Shown: positions 9,173 to 20,015, counted from the stretch's first letter. The stretch is 58,176 nucleotides of DNA from Pelomyxa schiedti (GCA_020536535.1 JAHLWZ010000890.1:1-58176), one strand, 5' to 3'. The notes: generated by a model from the sequence alone, not told the origin. Made by a program: numbers and translations.

Positions 9173-12100
9173 ATGAGCAACAACGAGGGCGACAGAGCGC
9201 CGCCGTCTGCACCGGAAGACGTACTCCTGGAGGAACTGGGCGCCGCCGTGCGAGATCTACTGCGCGATATCACACCGACACCTCAAGGCGATGGTGGCGG
9301 CGGTGGCGTGGTGGTGGCGGAGACAGAGGGGCAAGTTGGACCTGCCAAGGCGCCGTTTTTGTTCGATTTTGGGTCCGCCTCGTCGTCGTCGGCGGCTGCG
9401 GGGAGGGTGTGCTGTGCCATTGAGCAGGTGATACTTATGGGATTGAAGGAAGGTGTGCAGAGTCGCCATGGAATGATGGAGTGTTGGAAACGAAACTTGT
9501 TGTTGTGGGTTTGGATAATGGGGCCAGTAAAGAACATTTGGCTGTTAGTTGTTACTTTGAATTATTTCAAAGGTTTTTTTCAACTCTACCTCAGATTTCT
9601 CCTTCTTTGGCCCTATGAAAAAGAAGGACTATGTTGAACTCTTACAACAAAGTGGAAATATAAAAATGCTGCTGGGAACTGATTCCTCCTTACCAAAAGC
9701 CAAAACTCAAAGAGGGAAGGGTAGAATCTCCCAATATCAATTGGCCTCTTATTGGATCATAGGTAGGGCAACAATTATGTATGCCCTCTTTTCTAAGCAG
9801 CTCGTTGATACTCTATGCACACTCTCTCAAGCTAGTACCCTTGTCAGGTTTGACTGCGAGGGGGGGAAAACAATGAAATAACATTCTTGTTCAGTGAGTG
9901 GTATGACTTGCAGTCCGTTTTTTGCTCGACGACGAGGACTGCATTACTTCTGAAGACTTTGCAGTCACTAGATACTGTAAACTTCATGCATGGTAGAATA
10001 CACCGTTACCATCTTCCTCCAAATACTCACAATTACTCTATGTAGATCAAGGCAAACTGCTGGCCTATCTTCAACAGACAGACTTTGATTGTATGCCGAC
10101 AGTTTGTTTGTACAAAACGACACAAAACCCACCAGAGCAACTTCCTCCAGAAACTCAAACTCTGGTACAAAGCACCCCCGATGCTGTAAGTCTCATTTTG
10201 CACAAAGTTCGTTAACTGTTCTGCTTCCAAAAGAAGGTACTTGCTGAGAAAATTGAACAGACAACTGATACGGAAGAAGTTAAGTCCCTCAAACTCACTA
10301 TCCAACAGCTAAAACAAGCGCTGCAACACTCTCAAAACTTGTCTATTGAAAAAACCCTATGTGATGCTAAAATTGTGGCGGAGGCTGAGCACACCAGAAA
10401 GAAAGCAGCTGACCATGAGAAATCAATTTCTCTTCTCCAAGAGACTCTGAGTGCCCGCGAAATGGAAGTTGAGACTCTCAAGCAAAAGCTATTGGCTGTA
10501 ACTGTTGATCCAGTCAAGGTGGAAGCAGAGACCAACATTTCTTCCAAACAAACAATGCTTGAGATGGAAGCAACTGTGCTAAAACAGCATTATGAAGAAG
10601 CATGTGAAACTATAGCAAAGATGAAAATCGAAGAGAATTCTTCACAACGTAACATAGCTGCCCTCAGTAAGATGCTGGAAGCTGCTCAAGAAGAAACTGT
10701 GCAACAAAAACGGGAGATTCTTCACACCCAAGGGCAGTTAAAGCAAACTCAAGAAAAACTTGCAAAAGCTACTTTGGTCATTGAAGAAAAGGCAAGAGAG
10801 CAAGAAATGTGGGCAAAAGAAAGAGGGTCAATGCCACCTACCGAAAATTCACAGGTGCACATATCACCACTCCTGCCAAAATGAAATTAGTTTCACTGCA
10901 CATACTCTTATAGTGTAGAAATTCCTTCATAATATTTTTGCTTAAATTCGTTGCGAAAGAATATCGATACGCAAATGACAGAAAAGACTGCCCAGAGTCA
11001 TGTGGAAGGCTCTGAAAGGAGTCAGCATTTACTAGAACAAGAAAAAACTCTGACATTGCTAAAGCACTCCCAAGAGGAACTTGGATTAAAAGTTTTCCTC
11101 ACTCCACTCTCAAAAAAGTTACATGTGTCCAGGACCAAGAGCTTACAACAGCTACTCATACAATTGATGATCTTACAATTCAATTGAAAGAATGCCAATT
11201 AAAAAATCAGAACCTCTCACAAATACTGTCAACACAGACGGAGAGGATAGAACATGTAATCTCACTACAAAATAGCTATTAACTGAGGGAAAAAGTTAGA
11301 ACATAGAGAAGTGGAACTCTCCAAAAAAGAAGGAGAAAACAAAAAACTTATCACAGAGCTTCAAGAAAAAATCGAGCAAATGAATGGAGAATTAAAGTAT
11401 GATTCCTTTCGGTTTTTAAAAGAATTTTTATATAAAATAAAGATGCAAAATTTAGAACCCCTGGTGATGTTGAACAGACCCTATCACAGACAACCAACGA
11501 ACTTCACGAAGCAAAGCAGGTTGCTTTGGCAGTCTCTTTTCTCACTTAGCCTTATTCCTTGTTCCTCAAAGAAAATATTTGATCTCACACAAGAAGTAAC
11601 TTCTCTCAAAATGGATCTTGATGTTGTCAAAGTGGCTGCCTCCCTTGCCAAAAGCGATTTGCTTCTGCAGAAGGAACTTGTTCGTGCTTCAAAACTGGAG
11701 CTTGAGGATGTGCGCGCATTCATTCTTATTGGCTCTTTTCTTCTTCAACTGAACTTGTTTCAGGCAAAAACGCATTTGGCGGCGGAAAAGCAATGCACCT
11801 CAAAATTAGCCACACACCTTGAAATACAACAGAAGGTGCATTCAAAAAATTCTCTATGATATTTTCTGATAGATCTATATGCCCACCAGAGTGCTCAGCG
11901 TCTTGAAGAAGTTGTCAAGCAAAGCCAAGAAAACATTGACCAAATTAAAGCAGACTTCCGGCACAAGGAGGAACTGGTTGAACAGCTCCAAGAAAAACTT
12001 AAAGTTTTCACCCCTCATCAGCAGTAAATTTAATATTTGTGTTTCAGACAATAGAGCATGCAGATACTCTGGCTGCACAATGTAAAAGACAAACTGAACT

Positions 12101-13345
12101 TGCCGAGGGTCATTTAGCCGAGTCAAACATGTGGAAAGCAAAATGCTTGGACTTGGGGAATGAACTTGCGAAGACCACATCAGTGATGGGTGATTTTTCC
12201 GCAATGTTGTCCCAAATTGTACGCAATTCTCCCTCACTAAGGATTCTTTGTTGGAATAGGCTCTCTTCAAAGGATAGAGAGATAGAAAAACTGAAGAACG
12301 AAATTTGTCTTGAACAAGAAAAGGCCAAAGTGATTTCCCTCTCGCTCTCAACCGCGGCTATTATTAACAGACTCATTTTTTAGAAGGAAAAATCTGAGAT
12401 CACGCAAAGCTTTGAGGATACAAGAAAACAACTATCAGTTTAACCATCTCCTAAATTAAGAAGAACTCAAATTCAAACAGGAATATTCTGAATCTTTGCT
12501 TCGATTAAATGAAGAGCACAACAGCACTTTGCAGAAGCTTCAGGAGTTTGACCTCGCAACCAAATCCATGGAAGCAGAGTTTCAAAAGAAATTTGCCGAG
12601 CAGGTGGCACTGAGCAGCTCTTTACAAGTGCAAGTTGCCACAATCGCCGAACAAATGCAGGTATCTCTTTTCATCCATAGCAATGCACATCAACGCCTTC
12701 AAGGAAAGGGAAACAGAGTTAAAACAGCTTCTGGAGTTGAGCGAACAGCAAGTCGCAAGCCTGGGAGATCAGGCGGAGTTACAAGCCCAAGTAACAACCC
12801 TCAAACGAAATTAATCACTTCCCCCTTGACCCTTTCCCAAGGCACTTGCTGTTGCATCTTCCACATGCCAGGAGCTCAAAGAGAAACTTGAAACGGCACA
12901 TACCGAAATCAATGAAAGAAATTCGACTATTCACAATCTGCTCGCCAAGTTAGAGGGCTCTGTCACATTAGAAAAGGTACAAAGTTCTAATAACAAGTCT
13001 TACAAACTGATTTTTCCCCTTAGCATACTGAAACTCAAGCAATAGTACGACAGCTGGAGCTGACTGTAGAAACACTTCAAAACAAAGTATCACATTCACA
13101 GTGTATCGGGCAAGTTTCTTTTAACCATTTTCTTTTCCTTCCCAGGCGCAACTTTATGAAGAAGAAGTGACACACTTGAAGCAGACATTGAGCCAAACCA
13201 AGGAAATGAATGACACCTATGCTCTGTCCCTCCAAAAGGTGTCCAAGCTGTATGTTCCCAAAACCACTTATTTTAAAACAACAAGCCCAATTTTCACAGG
13301 TACGAAGACGCCGTCATCGCAGCAGCCGAGAGGAAATCCCATTAA
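9173..13345 (+). CDS. RUN-domain protein with long coiled coil (RUFY-like)
   Basis: Start at ATG 9173 (MSNNEGDRAPPSAPED), multi-exon, ending YEDAVIAAAERKSH with TAA at 13343-13345 after a 50-nt-class intron. The N-terminal part has RVCCAIEQVILMGLKE, SFFGPMKKKDYVELL and a later RGKGRIS segment. These match the opening helix, the SFFGP block and the GRGRAW-type block of RUN domains in RUFY proteins. From about 10,250 onward the exons are Glu/Lys/Gln-rich coiled coil (EVKSLKLTIQQLKQAL, AREMEVETLKQKLL, KLELEDVRAF), some 900 residues. RUN domains bind small GTPases of the Rab/Rap/Arl type, and coiled coils give dimers or tethers, so a role in endosomal traffic is inferred. No C-terminal FYVE finger is visible, unlike RUFY. 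A decayed inverted copy lies at 16608-17660. Confidence 0.7.
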
Positions 13346-13617
13346 ACCACAGAAACAAACCAACACTTCTTGTTGATGCCGTAGTCCATGTCCCAGTCCA
13401 TCTCCAACACAATCGCGATAAGGAAGTAATCCTTTTTGAGGCACATAAATCCTCTCGTTATCAACCAAGTCTTCTGTTTTCGAAACAATAGATTGTTATG
13501 GGGTCGCGTATGCTCAATCTTCAAAAGCAGACATAACCTATACCGGCGCTAGCCCGAGCACCACCCAACGTGTGGCGGACACTAGACCCCAGGAATAGAA
13601 TCCACAGCCCAGTTCCT

Positions 13618-14386
13618 ATGCGCACCCTCACCACGGAAATAAAGCATGGAAAGTCCTTGACGCCGACCCAGCTCACTCACCGCTTTGGTGTTGCCTTGGT
13701 ATCTGGAAAGGGACAGGGCAAAGGCTCTGAAAAGGTGTCGTATGCAGAGCCATTTGGGGAACTTGGGGAGTACTGTCTATGTGGAGACTGTGGAGCACCA
13801 ATAGACAAGAAACCAGCTGTTGGATATTTCCAGATCGGCGCTGAGGCTGGTGATCAAGTTTCAATGTTTCACCTTGGTGTGTGTCTCAGGGATGGTGTTG
13901 GTGTTGATTGCGACGCGGAGCAGTCACACCGCTGTCTGAGACATTGAGGAAAAAAGTTGAAGCATTGGAAAAACAGCTCCTTGAAGTGTGCGTTCCAGTT
14001 TAAACCTCACAAACTAAACGAAACACACACAGCAATTAGACTCTCTCAAGAAACCAGTACCTGAGCTGGAAAAAGAGAAGGAAGAGGTTCCACCATACAA
14101 GTTTCTGCAACTGCTAACTTCAAGTGCACCAGAGCATCAGGCCGTTGTCAATCTGGGTGTGTTCCCAGAACATTGCCAGACAATTTTGAACACAATGACA
14201 TCACTGATTTCAGCAACGGTTGATGATTTCGAGGTAGTGAAAGTGCTTGGCACAGGTGGGTTGTTCCCACTCAACTCTCGTTTCCAGCCCCCACAATATT
14301 GTTGTCACACCACACACCAACAAACAAACACAGGGACAACATTCTTGTTGACCCAGAGTCTGGCGAGCAGTCCTGCAACTTCTTAG
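13618..14386 (+). CDS. Small Sel1-like / coiled-coil protein, gene model uncertain
   Basis: One frame from ATG 13618 (MRTLTTEIKHGKSLTP) contains two CxxC-spaced cysteine pairs around CLCGDCGAPI. It is followed by a strong Sel1-repeat match, AVGYFQIGAEAGDQVSMF then HLGVCLRDGVGV, but stops at 13947. A second frame from about 13945 encodes VTPLSETLRKKVEALEKQ, then an intron, then KKPVPELEKEKEEVPPYK and so on, to a stop at 14386. The two can be joined by a 47-nt GT-AG intron, but that removes half of the Sel1 repeat. So either splicing differs, there are two short genes, or the locus carries a frameshift. Only one Sel1 unit is seen where families usually have several. Function unknown. Confidence 0.4.
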
Positions 14387-14671
14387 AACAACTTTTCTCC
14401 TTGTAGGTTTTTAGGCTTTGATACTAGGAAAAAACCCACCAAAATTGGCAAAGAGAATAATCGGCCATCTTACAATCTACGTACAAGCACGCGCTTTGTA
14501 CGGCCCATTTCTTTTGAAGAGCCATCCTCTGCGTAACTACTCTTTTTATTCATTCCCCCGAGATATTGAAAGACAGCGAACTAAACAGTATCACATGGTT
14601 ATAAGACCCACAATTTAGTTTTGGGCTGGCAATCCTTACGAGAAAACATCATGTACAAGCAGGAAATCTGG
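14387..14671. other. Intergenic region upstream of the permuted tRNA
   Basis: About 285 bases, AT-rich, with stops in all frames within short distance. No gene or repeat is recognised. It would contain the upstream flank of the tRNA locus. Confidence 0.4.
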
Positions 14672-14688
14672 TTGGGCGGCCATTGGTG

Positions 14689-14829
14689 CCACCATACTTC
14701 GATTTAAGACTTTTAATCTTAGGGTCCTTGGTTCGATCCCAAGTCAGCCCCCCTTTGCGGGGACTGGTAGCTCAGTTGGTAGAGCTTATATCACATTTGG
14801 TGGACCGCATTCTACCCAATCCATTTTTT
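14689..14829 (+). tRNA. Circularly permuted tRNA-Lys(UUU): 3' half precedes 5' half
   Basis: The 3' half comes first: anticodon stem TAAGA/TCTTA (14705-14709, 14717-14721) around loop CTTTTAA (anticodon TTT), variable loop GGGTC, T arm CTTGG-TTCGATC-CCAAG (14727-14743) and the 3' acceptor strand TCAGCCC (14744-14750). About ten bases later comes the 5' half: acceptor strand GGACTGG (14761-14767), TA, and D arm GCTC-AGTTGGTA-GAGC (14770-14785). The two acceptor strands pair with five Watson-Crick pairs, one G-T and one A-C mismatch at pair 3-70. The break falls at position 26/27. Box B thus lies upstream of box A, the reverse of a normal gene. A T6 run at 14824-14829 could end Pol III transcription. 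A degenerate pseudogene or rearranged fragment is the main alternative. The mismatch and the C at position 73 are odd for eukaryotic tRNA-Lys. Confidence 0.6.
14824..14829 (+). terminator. Candidate RNA polymerase III terminator (T6)
   Basis: Six T residues about 38 bases after the end of the tRNA 5' half. A T run of four or more is the usual Pol III stop. Its position fits termination of a transcript covering both tRNA halves, but T runs are common in this genome. Confidence 0.4.
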
Positions 14830-15113
14830 GGTTGCTGTTATGTTTGGGGTGGTTTTTTTCTGGTCCCGTCTGGGGTCCGGTCAGCACTTCAGAACACATC
14901 CTTATCCACTTATTATCGTCAGCGAGAGGAGACCAAGTTGACATTTTCGCGGGTGGAAGTTCTGGAGGTGGGCCTCTCCAGGCACTTTAAATTCAACAAT
15001 AACCAGTAAAAAGAAAAAACAGAGTATTGTTAGTAGTGCAAGTATTCATGGCTTGGAGTGTAGGTTGCCCACCCTCGCCTCCCCCAGTGTGGTGTGAGAG
15101 AGTGGTGGATGCC

Positions 15114-15727
15114 TCATCTTTGGTGAAGCCAAGCCTTGCCCTTGTCTGCCGACATAGTGCCAGGTAGGCGAGGCTCAACAACAAGCACCACTGGTATGAT
15201 TGGCCTGGCAGGCCCACCAGGATCCGTACTCGTTTGCTTTGCGCTCCTTGGATGTTGTTGCAGTACCACCTCACACGGCATCCTCTTCCTTGTTGCAGTT
15301 CCGTAAGCCGCGGTGTTCTCGTGGAGACCTGGAACCGGTTCCCACACTTGTAGTAGAAGAACAAAGAGTAGTAGAATTGGAATTCTGTAGAACATATTAG
15401 TTGACAACGAATCAGTAATCAAAAGAGAACCTGAGATGGGAGATATGATGACAAAACCGCCAGATGATGAGAGAATGAGCCACACTTGAAGAATGATGAT
15501 GCACCACAGCACAAACACCCTCCCCCAGGGCAGCATGGGCAACAACAATGCCAACAAAAGCACGCTGCCCTCTTTGGTACGGTAAAAGAGTCCACCAACT
15601 CTTTCCCGAGATTTCTTATGCCTGCTTGCTTGCCTTGCCTTGCCTGTTCCCGCTGCTGCCTGCTGCTACTAGCTAGAGTCAATCCCCACCCATCATCTAG
15701 GAGGCACGCCAGCAAAACCCACGCCAC
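15114..15727 (-). CDS. Hypothetical membrane-like ORF, weak support
   Basis: Overlapping minus-strand frames between 15114 and 15727 include hydrophobic stretches (VLWCIIILQVWLILSSSGGF and RIPILLLFVLLLQVW) and a Cys-rich alternative frame. Part of the reading frame recurs in the second copy of the local duplication at 15811-16168. I do not recognise a family, and no single exon structure is convincing. It may be a small membrane protein or a chance frame in GC-richer DNA. The adjacent assembly gap makes the model unsafe. Confidence 0.2.
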
Positions 15728-16168
15728 TCAATGCAATGGTGAACTTGAACTTGATGAACAACTTGAACTGATTCCCACACTTGTAGTAGTCCTTCCTGTG
15801 CGTTGGTGTAAGAAGAACAAAGAGTAGTAGTAGAATTGGAATTCTGTAGAACATATTAGTTGACAACGAATCAGTAATCAAAAGAGAACCTGAGATGGGA
15901 GATATGATGACAAAACCGCCAGATGATGAGAGAATGAGCCACACTTNNNNNNNNNNNNNNNNNNNNNNNNNNNNNNNNNNNNNNNNNNNNNNNNNNNNNN
16001 NNNNNNNNNNNNNNNNNNNNNNNNNNNNNNNNNNNNNNNNNNNNNNCACCCATCATCTAGGAGGCACGCCAGCAAAACCCACGCCACTCAATGCAATGGT
16101 GAACTTGAACTTGATGAACAACTTGAACTGATTCCCACACTTGTAGTAGTCCTTCCTGTGCGTTGGTA
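15357..16168. repeat. Tandem local duplication flanking an assembly gap
   Basis: Sequence from about 15357 to 15486 recurs almost unchanged at about 15822-15946 (one 3-bp GTA difference near the start). Sequence from 15687 to about 15806 recurs at 16047-16168. The offsets (about 465 and 360) disagree because the interval between them in the second copy is replaced by 100 Ns while about 200 bases would be expected. This is either a true tandem duplication collapsed at the gap or a scaffolding artefact in which contig ends overlap. Confidence 0.85.
15947..16046. other. Assembly gap (100 N)
   Basis: Exactly 100 Ns, the size commonly used for a gap of unknown length, in the middle of the second duplication copy. 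Confidence 0.99.
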
Positions 16169-16607
16169 TTGTTGGTGAAGAGAGTGGAAAAAAAAGAAGG
16201 GGGTGTGTTGGCTTGCAGTGTTGTTGTTGTGTCGTCGAGATCTTGATGTGGGCAGATCTGCGGACCTTTGTCGCGACACTAATGGTGACTTTTTTTTTAG
16301 TGTTTTGAGCTTGTGGGTTTTTTTTTTATTTTTTCGAGTTTCCCAGAGAAAAAAGCCTGGGGAAAAAGGAGCAAAAAAAAAAGCCTGCAGCGCCAACTTG
16401 GGTGGGTTGTGGGTTTTTTGTCTGTTGGGGCTGCACTAGTCCCCTGTATCCCATGGCATGTTAGGACTGGTGCTTTTGTCTTCCTTTGTGAGTAGAGAAT
16501 GAACCAGTGTATTCGTTCATTGATTGCGTGCTGTTTCTGGTTTTCTCGTCTGTGAAGGCAGGTAGGTATTTTGAGGGTTGTTGTTACTTTAACCGCTGAT
16601 CTCCAGG
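16169..16607. other. Intergenic T-rich region, no gene seen
   Basis: About 440 bases with T and A homopolymer runs (for example 16289-16300 and 16318-16328). Short frames exist but none resembles a protein family. No RNA gene is recognised. Confidence 0.4.
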
Positions 16608-17660
16608 CTTGAAACTTGCTGTTTACTCAACTCAAGAAGCTGTTTCCTGAATGAAAAGAGAGACCGCATTTGCTCCATTGTCTGGCTCAAAGATTAAATT
16701 CATCATTGGTGAAGGGTGAAAACTTTAAGTTGTTCTTGGAGCTGTTCAACCAGTTCCTCCTTGTGCCGGAAGTCTGCTTTAATTTGGTCAATGTTTTCTT
16801 GGCTTTGCTTGACAACTTCTTCAAGACGCTGAGCACTCTGATGGGCATATATATCTATCAGAAAATATCATAGAGAATTTTTTGAATGTACCTTCTGTTG
16901 TGTTTCAAGGTGTGTGGCTAATTTTGAGGTGCATTGCTTTTCCGCCGCCAAATGCGTTTTTGCCTGAAACAAGTTCAGTTGAAGAAGAAAAGAGCCAATA
17001 AGGATGAATGCACGCACATCCTCAAGCTCCAGTTTTGAAGCACGAACAAGTTCCTTCTGCAGAAGCAAATCGCTTTTGGCAAGGGAGGCAGCCATCAAGA
17101 TCCATTTTGAGAGACGTTACTTCTTGTGTGAGATCAAAAATTTTTTCCTTGATGAATGAGGAATAAGGCTAAATGAGAAAAGGGTCTTCATGAAGCAAAG
17201 CAGGTTCCTTGTGAAGTTCGTTGGTTTTATGTAACAGGAATATAAAGGAGAGGAATGACAGGTTTTTTTCCTCCTTCTTGGATGGTCACTATCTCTACGT
17301 TCTAACTTCTTTCCTCAGCCAGTAGCTCTCTAAAAAGTAACGTCCAATAACACAATTGTGAGGGCTTGGAGGAAGATATTATGGAGTATTCTACAATGCA
17401 TGAAGTTTATAGTATCTAGCGACTGAAAAGGACGAAAAAAAAGGAGAAATCTGCAGTCCGCTCAAAAAAACGATTCAAAATAACAGCCAATTTATCTCTT
17501 TACTGGCTCCATTATCCAAACCCGTAACAATAAGTTTAAGTTTCATGAAACGTTTCTAACACAATCCATATTGCCAGGGCCACTCCGCCCTCCTTCATTC
17601 CCATAAGTATCACCTGCTCAATGGCGCAGCACATCCTTCCCCGCAGCCCCCAAGGCAAAA
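16608..17660 (-). pseudogene. Inverted, internally deleted copy of the RUN/coiled-coil gene
   Basis: The minus strand here matches the plus-strand gene at 9173-13345 in colinear order. 17510-17640 corresponds to 9410-9540 (the AIEQVILMG(L/M)KE exon). About 17380-17425 corresponds to 9955-10005. 17100-17260 corresponds to about 11480-11610. 16700-17098 corresponds to about 11620-12025 (KELVRASKLELEDVRAF and LEIQQKVHSKNSL, with I changed to T). 16608-16680 corresponds to about 12650-12750. Thus 3.3 kb of the parent is compressed to about 1 kb by deletions, with scattered substitutions, and no long frame survives except 16868-17098. It is a decayed segmental duplication, not a processed copy, because intronic sequence is retained (for example the ATATTTTCTGATAGATCTAT-type stretch). 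Confidence 0.85.
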
Positions 17661-17812
17661 TCTAATAAATAAACCGATACAATTGTAGTTTTCAGCTAAC
17701 AGCAGGCCAGAATTGTAAAACCTATGAGTCTTGGCACAGGCTACAATCAACCTTCCTTTGTCCTTGAAAAAAAAGAGGATAGAAAAATTCATTTTTTTAT
17801 ACTATTGTTTCA

Positions 17813-20015
17813 TCACAAAGAGATACCAAGCTTGAGCAGTTCCTGTGCGCAGACAGGACCTTGGGCCAGCACTATGTGTGCCACAGCCTCACTCACACTC
17901 TCAATGATGCATGCAGTGACCATTCCGCTGATGTCAAGGAGATCACGCAGCGGCTCCGGGATGAGAGATTCTAGAGGATCGATCACCTCCTTGATAAGAG
18001 GAATGACAACCTTCTGAATCGGTGCGAGAACGGGGCGCTTCACAAACTCGATGGCGTACTTGGACACCAGCGCAAGTATATTCTTGCGGGCGCACTTCAT
18101 AGCCTTGCGGTAACCGATGATGAAGGACTCGTTACACTTGGTAGGCCAGTCACGAGTGTCACTGGCATTTGTCATGGCTCCGTACAGGTAGTCACCAAAC
18201 TTCCAGCTGAACTTCTTAAGCATGCGCTTGTGGAGGTACTTCTGGATATCGCATGAGAGTTCCCAGAAAGCGTCAGGCACAGGCCCAAGGTCAACCAGCA
18301 GGGTAGACAGATCCCACCACAACTCTCTTCCTGCACTCCTGATCTCATACCCGCGCCACCTTGTGCGCCAGGCAGCATCCCACTCCTCCCAGTCAAGCTT
18401 TTGTTGCACTTCATCAATCTTTGAGGGGTCAGCGGTCTTGGCAATCTCGTCCTTCTGCTTCATCAAGAAGACAATAACATCCATGTAGTTCTCGGGATCA
18501 ATGAGCTCTATCAAAGAGTTGGCAATATCGATGATCTTGGAGAACGGGGACAGAAGAAGCTTGAGAGCGTCATGCGCAAGGTCCTTGCTGCATTCCCCAA
18601 CCATAGCCTCGATCTGCTTCTGGATGGCATCCTCCATCTTCTTGTAGACGTGCTTCTTGGTGTCATGAACGATATCACGAATATCTCTGGCCTTCTCAAT
18701 ATCCATAGTCATAATAGCATCATTGAGTTTGGTGTTGATATCGGGGGCTTTCTCAACAGCTGGCTGAAGAGCTTCCACGAGTGGAGGGATAAGTTGTCTT
18801 AAAATATTACCTACAACCCTCTCAATCTGCTCAACAATTGGGGCCAGTGCGGCTGCCATACCAGCCTTCAACTTGCCTTTAATTTCAGCTTTAACTTGTA
18901 CAATTTTGTCGAATTGCTGCCCCAATACTTCCTCCACCTTCTTCCTGAGAGGCTTTGCCTGTTCGGCAGCAGCATTCCAAGTTGCAGTAACAACGGGCCC
19001 AACAGTTACACTCACTGACCTAAAAAAAAATTCTAAGTTCAAGTACCGTTACCAAGATAAATACCTGTAAGCCAATTTAAGTGCAACTTTTCGTGCAGCC
19101 TCGGAGGGTGGGCAGGCTTGCACGATGTCGTACCACATCTCCTTTCGGATTTCTTCAACTACTAGCTTGGAAATGGCTTCACCTTGTGTGTCCCAAACAA
19201 TTTTCTTCCAAACCCAGAGATCCCACTTCGTTCGTTCTATTGCGTGGTCAAAGACCTTGTCTCCAAGGGGGTCATCTGATTTCACTGCGAGTACTGAGTA
19301 AGGCAGGACTGGTATATTGGCGAGGCATACCCAAACCCAAGAATTTAAGGAACTCGGGCTCCTTGGTCAGAGCCTCAACTTCCGTGAGCGCCTTCAAATA
19401 ATGAGTCAAATTCTTCTTGCGGTCTTTCAGGAAGTCCTTGTGTAAGTTGCGGGCACCAAAAGCAGAGCTTGCACCAGGGATGTGGGCATCAGCTGGCACC
19501 TTCTTACCCAACTACAAAAAGTGAGTGAAGAGGGAAAAAGTACGTTATTTCGTAACCTTCTTGTTAAGCAATTTGAATTCTTTGTACCTCCTGCTCTTGG
19601 TTGCTTCTCTTGTCTTGTAGCTTGATACAACAATATAGCTCTATGTGCAAATGAAAAGGCAGAAACAACCCGGGAGGTTAAATACCACATAGGGATCGAT
19701 ATCTTCGTCAAGCTTTTCCCAGTTGGCGACTTTGGCAGAAATTTTGTCCTTGTTTTTCTTAGTGGGCTTTGTCCCTCTGGGCCTGCGTGGTTGTTGTTCA
19801 GTTGGTCCCTTAGCTGCTCGTTTCTCCTCAGCCAGACGCTTGGCTTCCTCTTTTAATTGCTTCTTCTCGGCGTTCTCAATGAGTTCGTCCTTGAGGCAAT
19901 TGAGGTAGTTTGATGTGAAACGACCGCCAACACGTTGGGCGATCTGTTTGATGGTCTCGAGCTTGCCCGCGTCGACGGGATTGCTCGGTTTAAGACTTGC
20001 CAAGAATCCAGCCAT
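17813..20015 (-). CDS. Helix-rich protein with a partial PX-like segment
   Basis: Start at ATG 20015 (MAGFLASLKPSNPVDAG). Exons: about 19690-20015, 19300-19511, 19080-19285, 17813-19020. The N-terminal part ends in a Lys/Arg/Glu-rich helix (KRLAEEKRAAKGPTEQQ). Exon 2 (LGKKVPADAHIPG...HKDFLKDRKKNLTHYLKAL...EPEFLKFLGL) resembles the second half of a PX domain, where a Pro-rich loop is followed by R-x3-L-x2-YL and a terminal FLxF helix. The beta-sheet half of PX is not clear. The last exon encodes over 390 residues of predicted amphipathic helices with Trp-rich WEEWDAAWRTRWRG and ends QELLKLGISL. PX domains bind phosphoinositides, so membrane association is inferred. The helical part is not a family I recognise. 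Confidence 0.7.

Noticed and set aside
14671-14751. Reading the tRNA-Lys 3' half as part of a normal, co-linear tRNA using GGGCGGC (14674-14680) as 5' acceptor strand
   Set aside because: Only five of seven acceptor pairs form, and the 24 bases between it and the anticodon stem contain no GCTC/GAGC D arm or TGG D loop. The downstream GGACTGG-TA-GCTC half fits far better.
15693-16131. Open frames spanning the N gap
   Set aside because: They are open only because Ns are not read as stops.
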